Shown: positions 16,313 to 24,702, counted from the first letter of the stretch. The stretch: 42,366 bases of DNA from JBDKVA01 sp039679375 (GCA_039679375.1 JBDKVA010000101.1:1-42366), one strand, 5' to 3'. Program-made: numbers and translations. Notes: generated by a model from the sequence alone, not told the origin.

Positions 16313-17356
16313 ATGAAAAAATCATCAAGGCTTTTGACCTTTATACTGACTATAGTTATGATCATGGCAGTAACAGGTTGTTCAAAAGTAATGGAGACCG
16401 GAAATCAAACCGAAAACGGAACGGTAAACGAAACTAACACGAACCATGCAAGCACACAGAAAAAATTGACTATCGGTATCATCCAATATGTTGACCATGT
16501 TGCTTTAAATGCTGCGCGTGACGGATTTATAAAAGCATTAAAAGATAACGGCTATGTCGATGGTGCAAATTTAACCATTGATTTACAAAATGCACAGGGT
16601 GACCAATCCAACCTGTCTACGATCAGTGACCGGTTTGTCAGTAACAAGGTTAATCTGGTACTGGCTATTGCTACGCCCGCTGCGCAATCCATAGCAGGGA
16701 AAACTACTGATATCCCGATTCTGGCAACGGCTATTACAGATTTCGTGTCTGCAAAATTAGTGAATTCCAATGAAGCTCCCGGCGGTAATGTCAGCGGTAC
16801 AACGGATATGAACCCTGTCAAAGACCAGATTGACCTGCTTGTCAAGTTGGTACCCAAGGCTAAAACGGTTGGTGTGCTGTACACCTCAAACGAAGATAAT
16901 TCCATTCTGCAGGCAAAACTTGCCAGGGAAGCCATAGAAAAATTGGGGCTCAAGTACGTGGAAGTGACCGTATCCAATTCCAACGAAGTACAGCAAGCCA
17001 CGCAATCCATCGTAGATCAGTGCGACGCCATTTATATCCCGACTGATAATATATTTGCCTCAGCTATGCCTGTTGTACACGAAGTAACTTCTGCATCCAA
17101 GACACCTGTCATTTGCGGTGAATCCGGAATGGTTAAAAGCGGCGGATTAGCCACCTTGGGCATCAACTACTCTGATTTGGGCTATCAGACCGGACTTATG
17201 GCTGTCAAGATTTTTAAAGGAGAAGCAGAACCTGCGACGATGCCTATTGAGTCGTCCACTAAATTCGATTTCGCAATCAACGGCACTGTAGCTGACGAAA
17301 TCGGCCTGCAGATCCCCGAAGATCTCAAACAATATATAATCAAAGGTGATAACTAG
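16313..17356 (+). CDS. ABC transporter substrate-binding lipoprotein, TrpX/ABC_sub_bind family (347 aa)
   Basis: The signal ends in the lipobox AVTGCS near residue 24, followed by an Asn/Thr-rich linker. The mature domain begins KLTIGIIQYVDHVALNAARDGFIKALKDNGY, typical of the ABC_sub_bind family. It continues with NLVLAIATPAAQSIA, KTVGVLYTSNEDNS and AIYIPTDN, all conserved in TrpX-type proteins. It should capture an amino acid outside the membrane. The T-box upstream points to an aromatic amino acid, probably phenylalanine. ATG at 16313 is chosen because GGAGG (16301-16305) lies seven bases upstream, whereas ATG at 16307 is too close. Confidence 0.88.
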   Translation: MKKSSRLLTFILTIVMIMAVTGCSKVMETGNQTENGTVNETNTNHASTQKKLTIGIIQYVDHVALNAARDGFIKALKDNGYVDGANLTIDLQNAQGDQSNLSTISDRFVSNKVNLVLAIATPAAQSIAGKTTDIPILATAITDFVSAKLVNSNEAPGGNVSGTTDMNPVKDQIDLLVKLVPKAKTVGVLYTSNEDNSILQAKLAREAIEKLGLKYVEVTVSNSNEVQQATQSIVDQCDAIYIPTDNIFASAMPVVHEVTSASKTPVICGESGMVKSGGLATLGINYSDLGYQTGLMAVKIFKGEAEPATMPIESSTKFDFAINGTVADEIGLQIPEDLKQYIIKGDN

Positions 17357-17413
17357 CAGCAGCTCTGAATATGAGCATTGTTATTGCTTAAATTTTAGAA
17401 ACGGGTGGATGTA

Positions 17414-18307
17414 ATGTTACAGATAATTGTAGGTGCTGTATCACTTGGACTGTTATGGGCAATGATGACAATCGGCGTCTATATCACCTTCCGGATATTG
17501 GATATAGCAGATTTGACGGTAGAGGGCAGCATTGCGATGGGCGGATCCATTGCTGCGCGAGCTATAACCATTGGAGCAGACCCATTTACGGCAACAGCCC
17601 TGGCACTGCTGGGAGGTATGACGGCAGGACTCATTACAGGCCTCTTGCATACAAGACTCAAGATTCCAGCGCTGCTTTCAGGTATTTTGACTATGATCGC
17701 CTTATATTCCATAAACCTGAGAATCATGAGTAAGGCAAATATATCACTGTTACGAAGGGATACGGTTTATACGTTTTTCCAGAACCTTGGATTGAGCCGT
17801 ACAAATGCGATCATTGTCTTAGGCCTGCTTTGCGTGTCTATAGTGGTAGCCTTGCTGTATTGGTTCTTCGGAACAGAAATAGGCTGTGCCATAAGGGCTA
17901 CAGGCAACAATCCCAACATGGTGCGCGCACAGGGAATCAATACAAACACTACCAAAATACTTGGCTTGGTAATAAGCAATGGCCTGGTTGCAGTCAGCGG
18001 CGGATTGATTGCACAAAGCCAAAGCTTTTCAGATGTGCAAATGGGTGTAGGATCGATTGTCATTGGCCTGGCGTCTGTGATTATTGGAGAGGTGCTTTTC
18101 GGTAAAAAGAATTTTTTAAGCCGGTTGATTTCACTGGTACTTGGTTCGGTAACCTATCGTATTATAATCGCATTGGTACTTAAGATGGGCATGCCTGCGA
18201 ATGATTTGAAGCTGTTCACGGCAATCACGGTTGCGGTTGCATTGGCACTGCCCGCCATCAGAAATTATCTTCGCCCTGTTAAAATAAATATCGAGGAGGG
18301 TGAATAA
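17414..18307 (+). CDS. ABC transporter permease, TrpY type (297 aa)
   Basis: A polytopic membrane protein with about eight hydrophobic segments, it belongs to the branched-chain-amino-acid/sugar permease superfamily (BPD_transp_2). ISLGLLWAMMTIGVYITFRILDIADLTVEGS-like and TGNNPNMVRAQGINT motifs are those seen in TrpY partners of TrpX proteins. It forms the channel for the substrate delivered by the preceding binding protein. ATG at 17414 has GGGTGG five bases upstream; a GTG at 17405 overlaps this site. Its stop abuts the ATPase start. Confidence 0.87.
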   Translation: MLQIIVGAVSLGLLWAMMTIGVYITFRILDIADLTVEGSIAMGGSIAARAITIGADPFTATALALLGGMTAGLITGLLHTRLKIPALLSGILTMIALYSINLRIMSKANISLLRRDTVYTFFQNLGLSRTNAIIVLGLLCVSIVVALLYWFFGTEIGCAIRATGNNPNMVRAQGINTNTTKILGLVISNGLVAVSGGLIAQSQSFSDVQMGVGSIVIGLASVIIGEVLFGKKNFLSRLISLVLGSVTYRIIIALVLKMGMPANDLKLFTAITVAVALALPAIRNYLRPVKINIEEGE

Positions 18308-19102
18308 ATGCTGCAAATTAACGGGATTTACAAAGTATTTAATCCTGGAACAATTAACCAAAAAATGGCTTTGCATAATGTAAGCGTAAAGATTGATGAG
18401 GGGGATTTTGTTACATTAATCGGCGGTAATGGCGCAGGTAAGTCCACATTGCTTAACTGCGTTGCAGGAGTTTACGGCATTGATAAAGGCTCTATTATAA
18501 TTGATAACTCAGATGTGACAAAACTCGCTGAGCACAAGCGGGCTGCAATGCTTGGAAGGGTATTTCAGGATCCTATGATGGGCACGGTGTCCAACATGGG
18601 TATTGAAGAGAATTTGGCTCTTGCTTTCCGTAGAGGTCAGCGTCGCGGCTTAAAGTGGGGCATCAGCAATAAAGAACGTATACTGTACACAGAATTGCTT
18701 AAGGAGCTGGAATTGGGTCTGGAAAACAGACTAAGCAGCAAGGCAGGACTGCTGTCGGGAGGTCAACGGCAAGCGTTGACTCTTTTGATGGCAACGTTGA
18801 AAAAACCAAAGCTATTACTTTTAGATGAGCATACAGCAGCTCTCGATCCCAAAACTGCTGCAAAAGTGCTGCAACTCACAGACCAGCTTATTGAAGAAAA
18901 TAATTTGACTACCTTAATGGTTACACACAATATGCGCGATGCCATCAAGCACGGTAACCGTTTAATCATGATGCATGACGGACGCATCATCTTGGATATT
19001 AATGGCGAAGAAAAACAAAAACTCACTGTGGAAGATCTTTTGAAGCATTTTGGCAAAGTCAGTGGTGAGGAATTTGCAAATGACCGTGCATTACTTTCTT
19101 AA
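18308..19102 (+). CDS. ABC transporter ATP-binding protein, TrpZ type (264 aa)
   Basis: Walker A is GGNGAGKST (near 38-46), the signature LSGGQRQ (near 153), Walker B LLLLDEHTAALD (near 173) and the switch His is in MVTHNM. The ATG directly follows the permease stop TAA, with GAGGAGG eight bases upstream in the permease 3' end, so translation is coupled. The three genes form a complete importer under the T-box. Confidence 0.92.
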   Translation: MLQINGIYKVFNPGTINQKMALHNVSVKIDEGDFVTLIGGNGAGKSTLLNCVAGVYGIDKGSIIIDNSDVTKLAEHKRAAMLGRVFQDPMMGTVSNMGIEENLALAFRRGQRRGLKWGISNKERILYTELLKELELGLENRLSSKAGLLSGGQRQALTLLMATLKKPKLLLLDEHTAALDPKTAAKVLQLTDQLIEENNLTTLMVTHNMRDAIKHGNRLIMMHDGRIILDINGEEKQKLTVEDLLKHFGKVSGEEFANDRALLS

Positions 19103-19170
19103 AACAGTAATGTTCAGTGAAAAAGCTATCAGAGGCATAGCTGATGTTTGAAATATTGGTTTTTTGGCTA

Positions 19171-19199
19171 TTGAAATTCATAACGGCTCATGTTATAAT
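19171..19199 (+). promoter_or_regulatory. tRNA-Glu promoter
   Basis: TTGAAA (19171-19176) and TATAAT (19194-19199) are 17 bp apart, with the tRNA 5' end about 50 nt beyond the expected start. Confidence 0.75.
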
Positions 19200-19257
19200 A
19201 GCTCTTGCAGTTGCGCACAGATTAATCCGGCTGCGGAAATACTGGCAAATTCAATAC

Positions 19258-19333
19258 GGCCCATTGGTCAAGCGGCCTAAGACACCGCCCTCTCACGGCG
19301 GTAACAGCGGTTCGAATCCGCTATGGGTCACCA
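19258..19333 (+). tRNA. tRNA-Glu (anticodon CTC)
   Basis: The 76-nt sequence folds as a cloverleaf. The acceptor arms GGCCCAT/ATGGGTC pair (one G-T), the anticodon stem is CCGCC/GGCGG around the loop CTCTCAC, the T arm is AGCGG-TTCGAAT-CCGCT, and the encoded CCA end is at 19331-19333. The central loop triplet CTC reads GAG codons. Confidence 0.95.
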
Positions 19334-19339
19334 ATAGTC

Positions 19340-19372
19340 AAAAACAAAGGGACATCGAGTCCCTTTGTTTTT
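19340..19372 (+). terminator. Terminator after tRNA-Glu
   Basis: AAAAACAAAGGGAC (19340-19353), loop ATCGA, GTCCCTTTGTTTTT (19359-19372) form a perfect 14-bp stem ending in a T run. The ATCGAG at the loop is shared with the hairpins of repeat copies A and C. Confidence 0.88.
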
Positions 19373-19400
19373 GGAGCAAGATTACACTATGCTCCAAAAA
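19368..19400 (+). repeat. Composite hairpin repeat, copy B
   Basis: TTTTTGGAGCA (19368-19378), an 11-nt loop and TGCTCCAAAAA (19390-19400) form a perfect 11-bp stem. Its TGGAGCA begins 18 nt after the ATCGAG of the preceding terminator loop, the same distance as in copy C. Confidence 0.55.
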
Positions 19401-19427
19401 AAGACAGTCCATTGTGGACTGTCTTTT
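19399..19427 (+). terminator. Second terminator-like hairpin
   Basis: AAAAGACAGTCC (19399-19410), loop ATTGT, GGACTGTCTTTT (19416-19427) form a perfect 12-bp stem with a short T end. It is the third hairpin in a row after the tRNA. Confidence 0.65.
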
Positions 19428-19577
19428 CTATTAGCGGCTATTTACCTGTAAATCCAGACAATTAAGTGATTTTTGTAAAGCAATAATCGCAATAAGTAAT
19501 GTAATGCACAAAACACGCCGCAAAACGGGTCTTGGTGCCCCGGTGATTTTAATTTTCAACGCCAGGGGATTTACACC

Positions 19578-20255
19578 TCATGATCCCTTCGCTGCAAATT
19601 GCTTGAGAAGATTGCTGCTGGCGTTGCTTACATGCTCTGTCGTAAGCCTTTCAGCCTTTTGCGCATCTTTATCGATAATTGCCTGCAGTATGGCTTTATG
19701 TTCGCCAAGTACTTTCATTGCCCTACCCGGGCTGCTCATTGACATCTTTCTGGCTTTTTGCACATAGTGATGGAAAGTGCTGAGAGTATGCATCAACGGT
19801 TTGCTTTTGCTTGCCTTGAAAATTATATCATGAAATTTTGTATCGGATTGCAAAAGATGGCTATAATCATTCCTTACTGTGTAAAACTCCTCCAGATCCA
19901 CAGTATCCTTCAGTTCCTGAAGCTCCTCATCCGTGATTTTTTCTGCAGCCCACCTGGCTGCAAGGCCCTCAATCAGCATCCTTATCGTATAGATATCCTG
20001 TATATCCTGAGATGTTACGCCTTTTACAATGACGCCCTTATTCGGGATGGACTGCACCAGACCTTCGAGCTCCAGCTGTCTCAATGCCTCTCGTATCGGA
20101 GTTCTGCTTACTCCAAGCTCTTCAGACAATTTAGTCTCGATCAGACTTTCGCCCGGCTCATAATAGCCATTGAGAATATCATTCTGCAATTGGCTGAAAA
20201 CTCTGCTTCGAAGTGATCCTGCCCTGGAGTCATCTTCCGCATACTCAACCTTCAT
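19578..20255 (-). CDS. GntR-family transcriptional regulator, FCD subfamily (225 aa)
   Basis: An N-terminal winged helix-turn-helix (about residues 13-77; YYEPGESLIETKLSEELGVSRTPIREALRQLELEGLV) is followed by an all-helical FCD effector domain. Candidate metal or ligand residues lie in DTKFHDIIFKAS, GEHKAILQAI and TEHVSNASS. It probably senses a carboxylate. The gene lies 114 bp downstream of the Re-citrate synthase gene on the same strand, so that gene is the likely target. ATG at 20255 is chosen because GGAGAG lies about nine bases upstream; an ATG at 20282 has no site. Confidence 0.88.
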   Translation of the reverse strand: MKVEYAEDDSRAGSLRSRVFSQLQNDILNGYYEPGESLIETKLSEELGVSRTPIREALRQLELEGLVQSIPNKGVIVKGVTSQDIQDIYTIRMLIEGLAARWAAEKITDEELQELKDTVDLEEFYTVRNDYSHLLQSDTKFHDIIFKASKSKPLMHTLSTFHHYVQKARKMSMSSPGRAMKVLGEHKAILQAIIDKDAQKAERLTTEHVSNASSNLLKQFAAKGS

Positions 20256-20369
20256 TTTATTCACTCTCCATATGTCATACAATCATATTATCTATTTTAC
20301 CATGCCGCAGCAAATTTGCGTTATGTTTACACAGAAAATATGCATTATATTCCAAAGCTCCATTTCTCA

Positions 20370-21749
20370 TTATAGGACCAGGTCATATATCTCCGGCGCC
20401 AGCAGCCTGATCGCCTCTTCAAGTTCACTATCGCTGAGTGCCGTAACTCTGCCGTTATTATACTGTTCGTCCACCCATTTTTTTATCTTCAATACCGTTT
20501 CGTCTTTTTTATCGAGCCTCTTGTTTCCTGTAAAACCAAAGTAGGCATTAATCCAATGAGCAATTCCTGCCGTACCGGAAGTCTGGTTTATAGAGACGCC
20601 AACCGGTCTGTTCAGCAATTTGTCCGTATTGAATATGTTATATATTTCTTCATCTTTCAAGAGGCCGTCTGCATGAATTCCCGCCTGTGTGACATTGAAA
20701 TGTCTGCCTACAAATGGCGTACGGGACGGTATTTGATATCCGAGCTCCTTTTCATAGTAATCTGCAATTTCGGTAATCACCGTTGTATCCATACCAGCTG
20801 TATCACCCCTGAGCTGTGCATACTCTATTACCATTGCTTCAAGCGGGGTATTACCGGTTCTCTCGCCAATGCCCAGCAATGAACAGTTCACACTTGACGC
20901 ACCGTACATCCAGGCGCAGGCTGAATTTGAAACAGCTTTGTAAAAATCATTATGCCCATGCCATTCCAGGAGCTCGCTCGGGAAACCTGCGTGATGCTTC
21001 AATCCGTATATGATACCCGGCACACTTCTCGGCAGCGCGGCTCCCGGGTACCAAACACCATAGCCAAGCGTATCACAGGCCCTAAGCTTGATTGGTACGC
21101 CGCTTTCTTCACTGAGCTTTCTGAGTTCCAATGCGAAGGGGACAACAAAGCCGTAAAAGTCCGCTCTAGTAATATCCTCCAGATGGCAACGGGGCTTGAT
21201 GCCCACCTCTATAGCGCTTTTTATGATGCCCATATAATGATCCAGCGCCTGTTTTCGAGTCATATTCAGTTTTTTGAAAATATGATAGTCCGAACAGCTG
21301 ACCAGTATACCGCTTTCCTTCATACCCATATCCTTCGCCAGCTGGAAGTCGTTCTTTGTGGCCCTGATCCAGCTGGTCACCTCCGGATAGGTATAGCCTC
21401 TTTCCTGACATTTGTAAACAGCCTGCTTATCACGGTCGCTGTACAGGAAAAACTCACTCTGCCTTATGATTCCGTTCGGCCCGCCCAGCCTGTGCAGCAT
21501 GTCATAAAGCGTGACGATCTGATCTACGGTATATGGCGCCCTGGACTGCTGCCCATCCCGAAATGTGGTATCAGTAATCCATATTTCGTCGGCTGGAAAC
21601 ATCGGCACCCTTCTGTGATTAAAAGGGCATTTCGGTATCTCATCGTACGTGTATATCTCCCTGTAAAGGTTGGGAGTCTGTACATCCTGCAAAGAATAGA
21701 GATACTGGGTCTGTTCCAGTGTATTGGTCTTTTTGTTGAATTCTAGCAT
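20370..21749 (-). CDS. Probable Re-citrate synthase (HMGL-like, 459 aa)
   Basis: The protein is a DRE-TIM metallolyase relative of isopropylmalate and homocitrate synthases, with WITDTTFRDGQQSRAPYTVDQI near residue 46 and the metal-binding HGHNDF near 262. LHRLGGPNGIIRQSEFFLYS, KPRCHLEDITRADFYGF, GYGVWYPGAALPRSVPG and LGIGERTGNTPLEAM are, from memory, the segments that set apart Re-citrate synthase of Clostridium kluyveri and similar anaerobes. It would condense acetyl-CoA and oxaloacetate to citrate with re-face stereochemistry. A homocitrate or isopropylmalate synthase function cannot be excluded. ATG at 21749 has CAGGTG six bases upstream; an in-frame ATG at 21788 lacks a site. A GntR regulator follows. 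Confidence 0.78.
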   Translation of the reverse strand: MLEFNKKTNTLEQTQYLYSLQDVQTPNLYREIYTYDEIPKCPFNHRRVPMFPADEIWITDTTFRDGQQSRAPYTVDQIVTLYDMLHRLGGPNGIIRQSEFFLYSDRDKQAVYKCQERGYTYPEVTSWIRATKNDFQLAKDMGMKESGILVSCSDYHIFKKLNMTRKQALDHYMGIIKSAIEVGIKPRCHLEDITRADFYGFVVPFALELRKLSEESGVPIKLRACDTLGYGVWYPGAALPRSVPGIIYGLKHHAGFPSELLEWHGHNDFYKAVSNSACAWMYGASSVNCSLLGIGERTGNTPLEAMVIEYAQLRGDTAGMDTTVITEIADYYEKELGYQIPSRTPFVGRHFNVTQAGIHADGLLKDEEIYNIFNTDKLLNRPVGVSINQTSGTAGIAHWINAYFGFTGNKRLDKKDETVLKIKKWVDEQYNNGRVTALSDSELEEAIRLLAPEIYDLVL

Positions 21750-21766
21750 ACGATCACCTGCTTTGG

Positions 21767-21814
21767 TTGTATATTTGTATATATGCATTTTTGTATCTTT
21801 GTATCATTGTATAC
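21767..21814. repeat. 8-bp TTGTAT tandem array in Re-citrate synthase leader
   Basis: TTGTAT occurs at 21767, 21775, 21791, 21799 and 21807, exactly in 8-bp register with one degenerate unit at 21783. The array covers the leader and -10 region of the Re-citrate synthase promoter, which reads on the minus strand. The last unit is part of the palindrome TGTATACA (21808-21815). Confidence 0.6.
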
Positions 21815-21834
21815 AGTTATACAGCCGATGTCAA
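21806..21834 (-). promoter_or_regulatory. Sigma-A promoter of Re-citrate synthase
   Basis: On the minus strand TTGACA (21834-21829) and TACAAT (21811-21806) are 17 bp apart. The palindrome TGTATACA (21808-21815) overlaps the -10 and resembles sites bound by FCD-type GntR regulators. Confidence 0.75.
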
Positions 21835-22034
21835 TAATATTAAAAAAATAATGCAAAACCAATACCGGAAAAACTGGAGTAGTATAGAATAGCTGATACT
21901 TCAACGTTATTCCTGCTTTTATGCCATTATATTTTTGGTTTGACAAATTTTTTTATTTGTATACTTATGAAAGAAGGATTTTATCAATTTATATCGAAAT
22001 AAGTAATAATTGTACATTTTATGGAGGGTTTGAT

Positions 22035-23294
22035 ATGGCAAATAATCAAAAAACAAAGGAAAACAGCCAGAGTAACATAAATCTGTTCGCTACAATTATT
22101 GTTGGAATAGTTTTGAGCGTAATCTATGCAATATCCAGGAAAGAACCCTGGGGCGTGTTTTTTATATTACTGACAGCTGTTTTAACATCGCTGGTTATGA
22201 GGATATGCAATAATTATATCCTCACAAAAACAGCCAACCGCTTCGCCACGGATCTGGATGTCATAAAACAGGGCGATTATTCCAAATTCATTGAGTCCAA
22301 AAGCTTCGGAATTCTGGCTAAGATAGCCTCTATCATCAATTCCGTGCTCAGTGATATCAGAGCTTTGATCGAAAGCTTTTTCTCTCTTTCACTCTCCATC
22401 GTACAAGCCTCAAGGAAGGTAGGCACTACAGCGCATGAAGCCTCGGCCGCTATTACGGAAATATCCAAGACGGTAGACGAAATTGCAAAAGGCGCATCCG
22501 ATCAGGCACAAGAAGCACAGCAAGGAGTGCAGCTGGTTGAAAAGCTTTCCAGCCAGATCGACCTTGTTTATCAAAGCTACAGCAGTGTCATGGATGATAC
22601 CAAAAACATCCACGACCTGAACGATGCAGGCTTGAAATCAGTAAATATCCTGCGTGCCAAATCAGAAGAAAACTTTAATTCATCCGAAAAAATATTTTCC
22701 GTTGTTGAAAAGCTTACAAACTCAACAAAGGATATCGGCACATTCGTTCAATCCATTGAAGATATTGCAGAACAGACAAATATGCTTTCTCTGAATGCCG
22801 CCATTGAGGCAGCAAGGGCAGGAGAAGCCGGCAAAGGCTTTGCGGTTGTTGCGGAAGAGGTAAGGAAGCTTGCTGACCAAAGCAGGCAGGCAACCGAAGA
22901 AATCATTGCTCTGATGGAAAGCGTGAGCGAGGAATCCCAATCAGCCATACAGGCGATGGAGGTTATGAAAAAGGTATCACAGGAGCAGAATGAAGCGGTT
23001 GACAGCACCAATAAAGCGTTTGGAGATATTGCAAACGGGATCAGGTCCATCGTAGCCAAAATAAAGGATATCAATGAAGCAGTTTCAAGGATGCAAAGCG
23101 ATAAGGATAATGTGATCGTTGCCATTGAGAATATATCTTCCGTTTCGCAGGAAACAGCAGCTTCCAGTGAACAGGTGGCGGCAACTACGGAGCAGCAGCT
23201 CAAGGCAATTGATGAAATGCAGGTGGCAGCAACCCGTCTTGATGAACTTGTACAGGAACTCGACAAGAAGCTGAAGAAATATAAACTGAGATAG
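22035..23294 (+). CDS. Methyl-accepting chemotaxis-type protein without an external sensor (419 aa)
   Basis: Two adjacent membrane segments (about residues 15-33 and 38-57) are joined by only a few residues, so no extracytoplasmic ligand domain exists. A long coiled-coil signalling domain follows. The conserved hairpin tip is EDIAEQTNMLSLNAAIEAARAGEAGKGFAVVAEEVRKLADQS near 240-280, which binds CheA/CheW in this family. Input is probably from the membrane or cytoplasm. ATG at 22035 has GGAGGG six bases upstream; the open frame extends further 5' without a ribosome binding site. Confidence 0.9.
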   Translation: MANNQKTKENSQSNINLFATIIVGIVLSVIYAISRKEPWGVFFILLTAVLTSLVMRICNNYILTKTANRFATDLDVIKQGDYSKFIESKSFGILAKIASIINSVLSDIRALIESFFSLSLSIVQASRKVGTTAHEASAAITEISKTVDEIAKGASDQAQEAQQGVQLVEKLSSQIDLVYQSYSSVMDDTKNIHDLNDAGLKSVNILRAKSEENFNSSEKIFSVVEKLTNSTKDIGTFVQSIEDIAEQTNMLSLNAAIEAARAGEAGKGFAVVAEEVRKLADQSRQATEEIIALMESVSEESQSAIQAMEVMKKVSQEQNEAVDSTNKAFGDIANGIRSIVAKIKDINEAVSRMQSDKDNVIVAIENISSVSQETAASSEQVAATTEQQLKAIDEMQVAATRLDELVQELDKKLKKYKLR

Positions 23295-23304
23295 TATATT
23301 TACG

Positions 23305-23334
23305 AGCCCTGCTTACAAAAAGCAGGGCTTTTTT
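23305..23334. terminator. Terminator between convergent genes
   Basis: AGCCCTGCTT (23305-23314), a five-base loop and AAGCAGGGCT (23320-23329) form a perfect 10-bp stem followed by five T on the plus strand. It ends at the stop codon of the minus-strand gene at 23333. Confidence 0.9.
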
Positions 23335-24064
23335 ATATTTTATATTCATTAAGTATTTCAGCAGCTTCGACATAAGGGAATTTACGGTGTGCTTCCTCCA
23401 GTAAATCATTTACATCATATTCCGGCCAGAAATGAGTCAGCAGTAACCTTTTCGCACCAGCCTCCAGAGCTGCGGCGCCGCATTGTGATGCTGTGAGATG
23501 CGCCGCTCCGGCCGTCAAGTCTCTCTCAAGAAGCCCTGCGTCAAGCATCAATAAATCCGCTCCCGCCGCAAAGCTTATTATTGCATTGTTCCAGGAAGTA
23601 TCGCCCGTGAATGCGAACTTCTTTCCATTGCACTCCATCGTTACTGCAAAATCCATGAAAGGGTGATCCATCTGAATGAATTTCACGCTGATATTGCCTA
23701 TTTTCAGCTTAGTGTCTGCCGTAACCGCATTAAGGGCAAAAGCGTCTTTCACATCCAGCCTGGCATATTCCTCTGCCGGCTCCGGCGGCGCATATACACT
23801 AAGCAGTTTATCCATCTGGCCGCGCTTTCTTTTTATCTGTATTGCATACTTCAGGACATGCATGTCCGAAATATGGTCACTGTGCAAGTGTGTCAAAATA
23901 ATGGCGTCAAGCTCATCAAAGCGTATGAATTTCTGCAGGTTGGCAAGCACCCCGCTCCCGCAGTCGATGAGTATGTTCGTTTCCCCTTCGCTGATAAGAT
24001 AGCCGGAACAGGCGCCTCCCGCCGCAGGAAATGGCCCATTGTTTCCAAGTATGGTCAGCTTCAA
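23333..24064 (-). CDS. Metallo-beta-lactamase-fold hydrolase, RNase Z-like (243 aa)
   Basis: The fold is shown by LIDCGSG (near 33), the metal site THLHSDH (near 58-64), FTGDTSWN (near 150) and LLLTHFWPEY (near 213). These give the full set of His/Asp ligands. It resembles RNase Z/arylsulfatase-like members but lacks a recognisable exosite arm, so tRNA maturation cannot be claimed. The start is TTG with GGGAGGG six bases upstream. It lies 86 bp downstream of the ECF S-component gene on the same strand and may be co-transcribed. Confidence 0.85.
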   Translation of the reverse strand: MKLTILGNNGPFPAAGGACSGYLISEGETNILIDCGSGVLANLQKFIRFDELDAIILTHLHSDHISDMHVLKYAIQIKRKRGQMDKLLSVYAPPEPAEEYARLDVKDAFALNAVTADTKLKIGNISVKFIQMDHPFMDFAVTMECNGKKFAFTGDTSWNNAIISFAAGADLLMLDAGLLERDLTAGAAHLTASQCGAAALEAGAKRLLLTHFWPEYDVNDLLEEAHRKFPYVEAAEILNEYKI

Positions 24065-24150
24065 GACAATCCCTCCCTATAAACCGGTTGTAAGTCTCTC
24101 ATACAGCATACTGTATTTGATTTACATTTTCAAGCCTTGCATATGAACCA

Positions 24151-24702
24151 TCATTGAATGTATTTGCCAATATCCATTCTGCCAAGCAGCACGATCAATA
24201 TATAACTCAGGACTGCGCTTAATCCGCCCTGTATCAGGTTGGGCTGCAGCTCGGCAATGGCTGCCGTCAGTCCGAAACCTTCACCGAAAAAGCCAAGCAG
24301 AAAAGCTTCTGCCACAAAATAGCCTGCCACCATAAAAATGGCTCCGGTAACCACTGATGCAATTATACCGGCTGAAAATACATTTTGCCCGCTTGCTTTC
24401 TTTCTGAATGACATGGTAGCCAGCAACCCTACCACAAGGCCTTCAAGCCCTTTTACAACAAAAGTAGCGGGAGCAAATATAAACGCCGCTGCCGCAAGAT
24501 CGGCAAGGCAAGACCCGATTGCACCGGCCGCCATACCGGCCACAGGTCCGAGAAAAACAGCCGCCAGCATGACTACCGCATCTCCCAGATTAAAATAACC
24601 TCCAGGCAGAGGCGTCGGTATACGTGAAAAGTATGTAGCCAGAAAAACTAATGCGATCATTAAGCTGTTTAGTACTAATTTTTTAACAGAATATTTTTTC
24701 AA
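24151..24702 (-). CDS. ECF transporter S component (183 aa)
   Basis: A five- to six-helix membrane protein, it begins KKLVLNSLMIALVFLATYF. The conserved loop YFNLGDAVVMLAAVFLGPVAGMAAGAIGSCLADL and the following APATFVVKGLEGLVVGLL place it in the ECF S-component family (PF07155-like). Such proteins give substrate specificity to energy-coupling-factor vitamin importers, whose ATPase/T module is usually encoded elsewhere. The vitamin cannot be read from sequence. The start is TTG with GGAGGG (24708-24713) upstream. Two ATCGAT sites precede it. Confidence 0.8.
   Translation of the reverse strand: MKKYSVKKLVLNSLMIALVFLATYFSRIPTPLPGGYFNLGDAVVMLAAVFLGPVAGMAAGAIGSCLADLAAAAFIFAPATFVVKGLEGLVVGLLATMSFRKKASGQNVFSAGIIASVVTGAIFMVAGYFVAEAFLLGFFGEGFGLTAAIAELQPNLIQGGLSAVLSYILIVLLGRMDIGKYIQ

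Noticed and set aside
19144..19434. Open frame running through tRNA-Glu
   Set aside because: It covers the tRNA, its promoter and terminators, which account for the sequence.
20952..21746. Long open frame on the plus strand opposite the Re-citrate synthase gene (264 codons)
   Set aside because: It mirrors a well-supported gene, lacks a ribosome binding site and its translation has no recognisable domain; it is a by-product of codon bias on the other strand.
21767..21814. TTGTAT array as a CRISPR-like array
   Set aside because: Units are only 8 bp with no spacers, so it is a simple tandem repeat in a leader.
21936..21975. TTGACA...TATACT as promoter of the chemoreceptor gene
   Set aside because: The spacer is about 14 bp, too short for a vegetative promoter; no sigma-D pattern was found either.
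22748..23266. Serine-rich antisense frame in the chemoreceptor gene
   Set aside because: Typical artefact opposite coiled-coil genes rich in Ala, Glu and Gln; no start signal.
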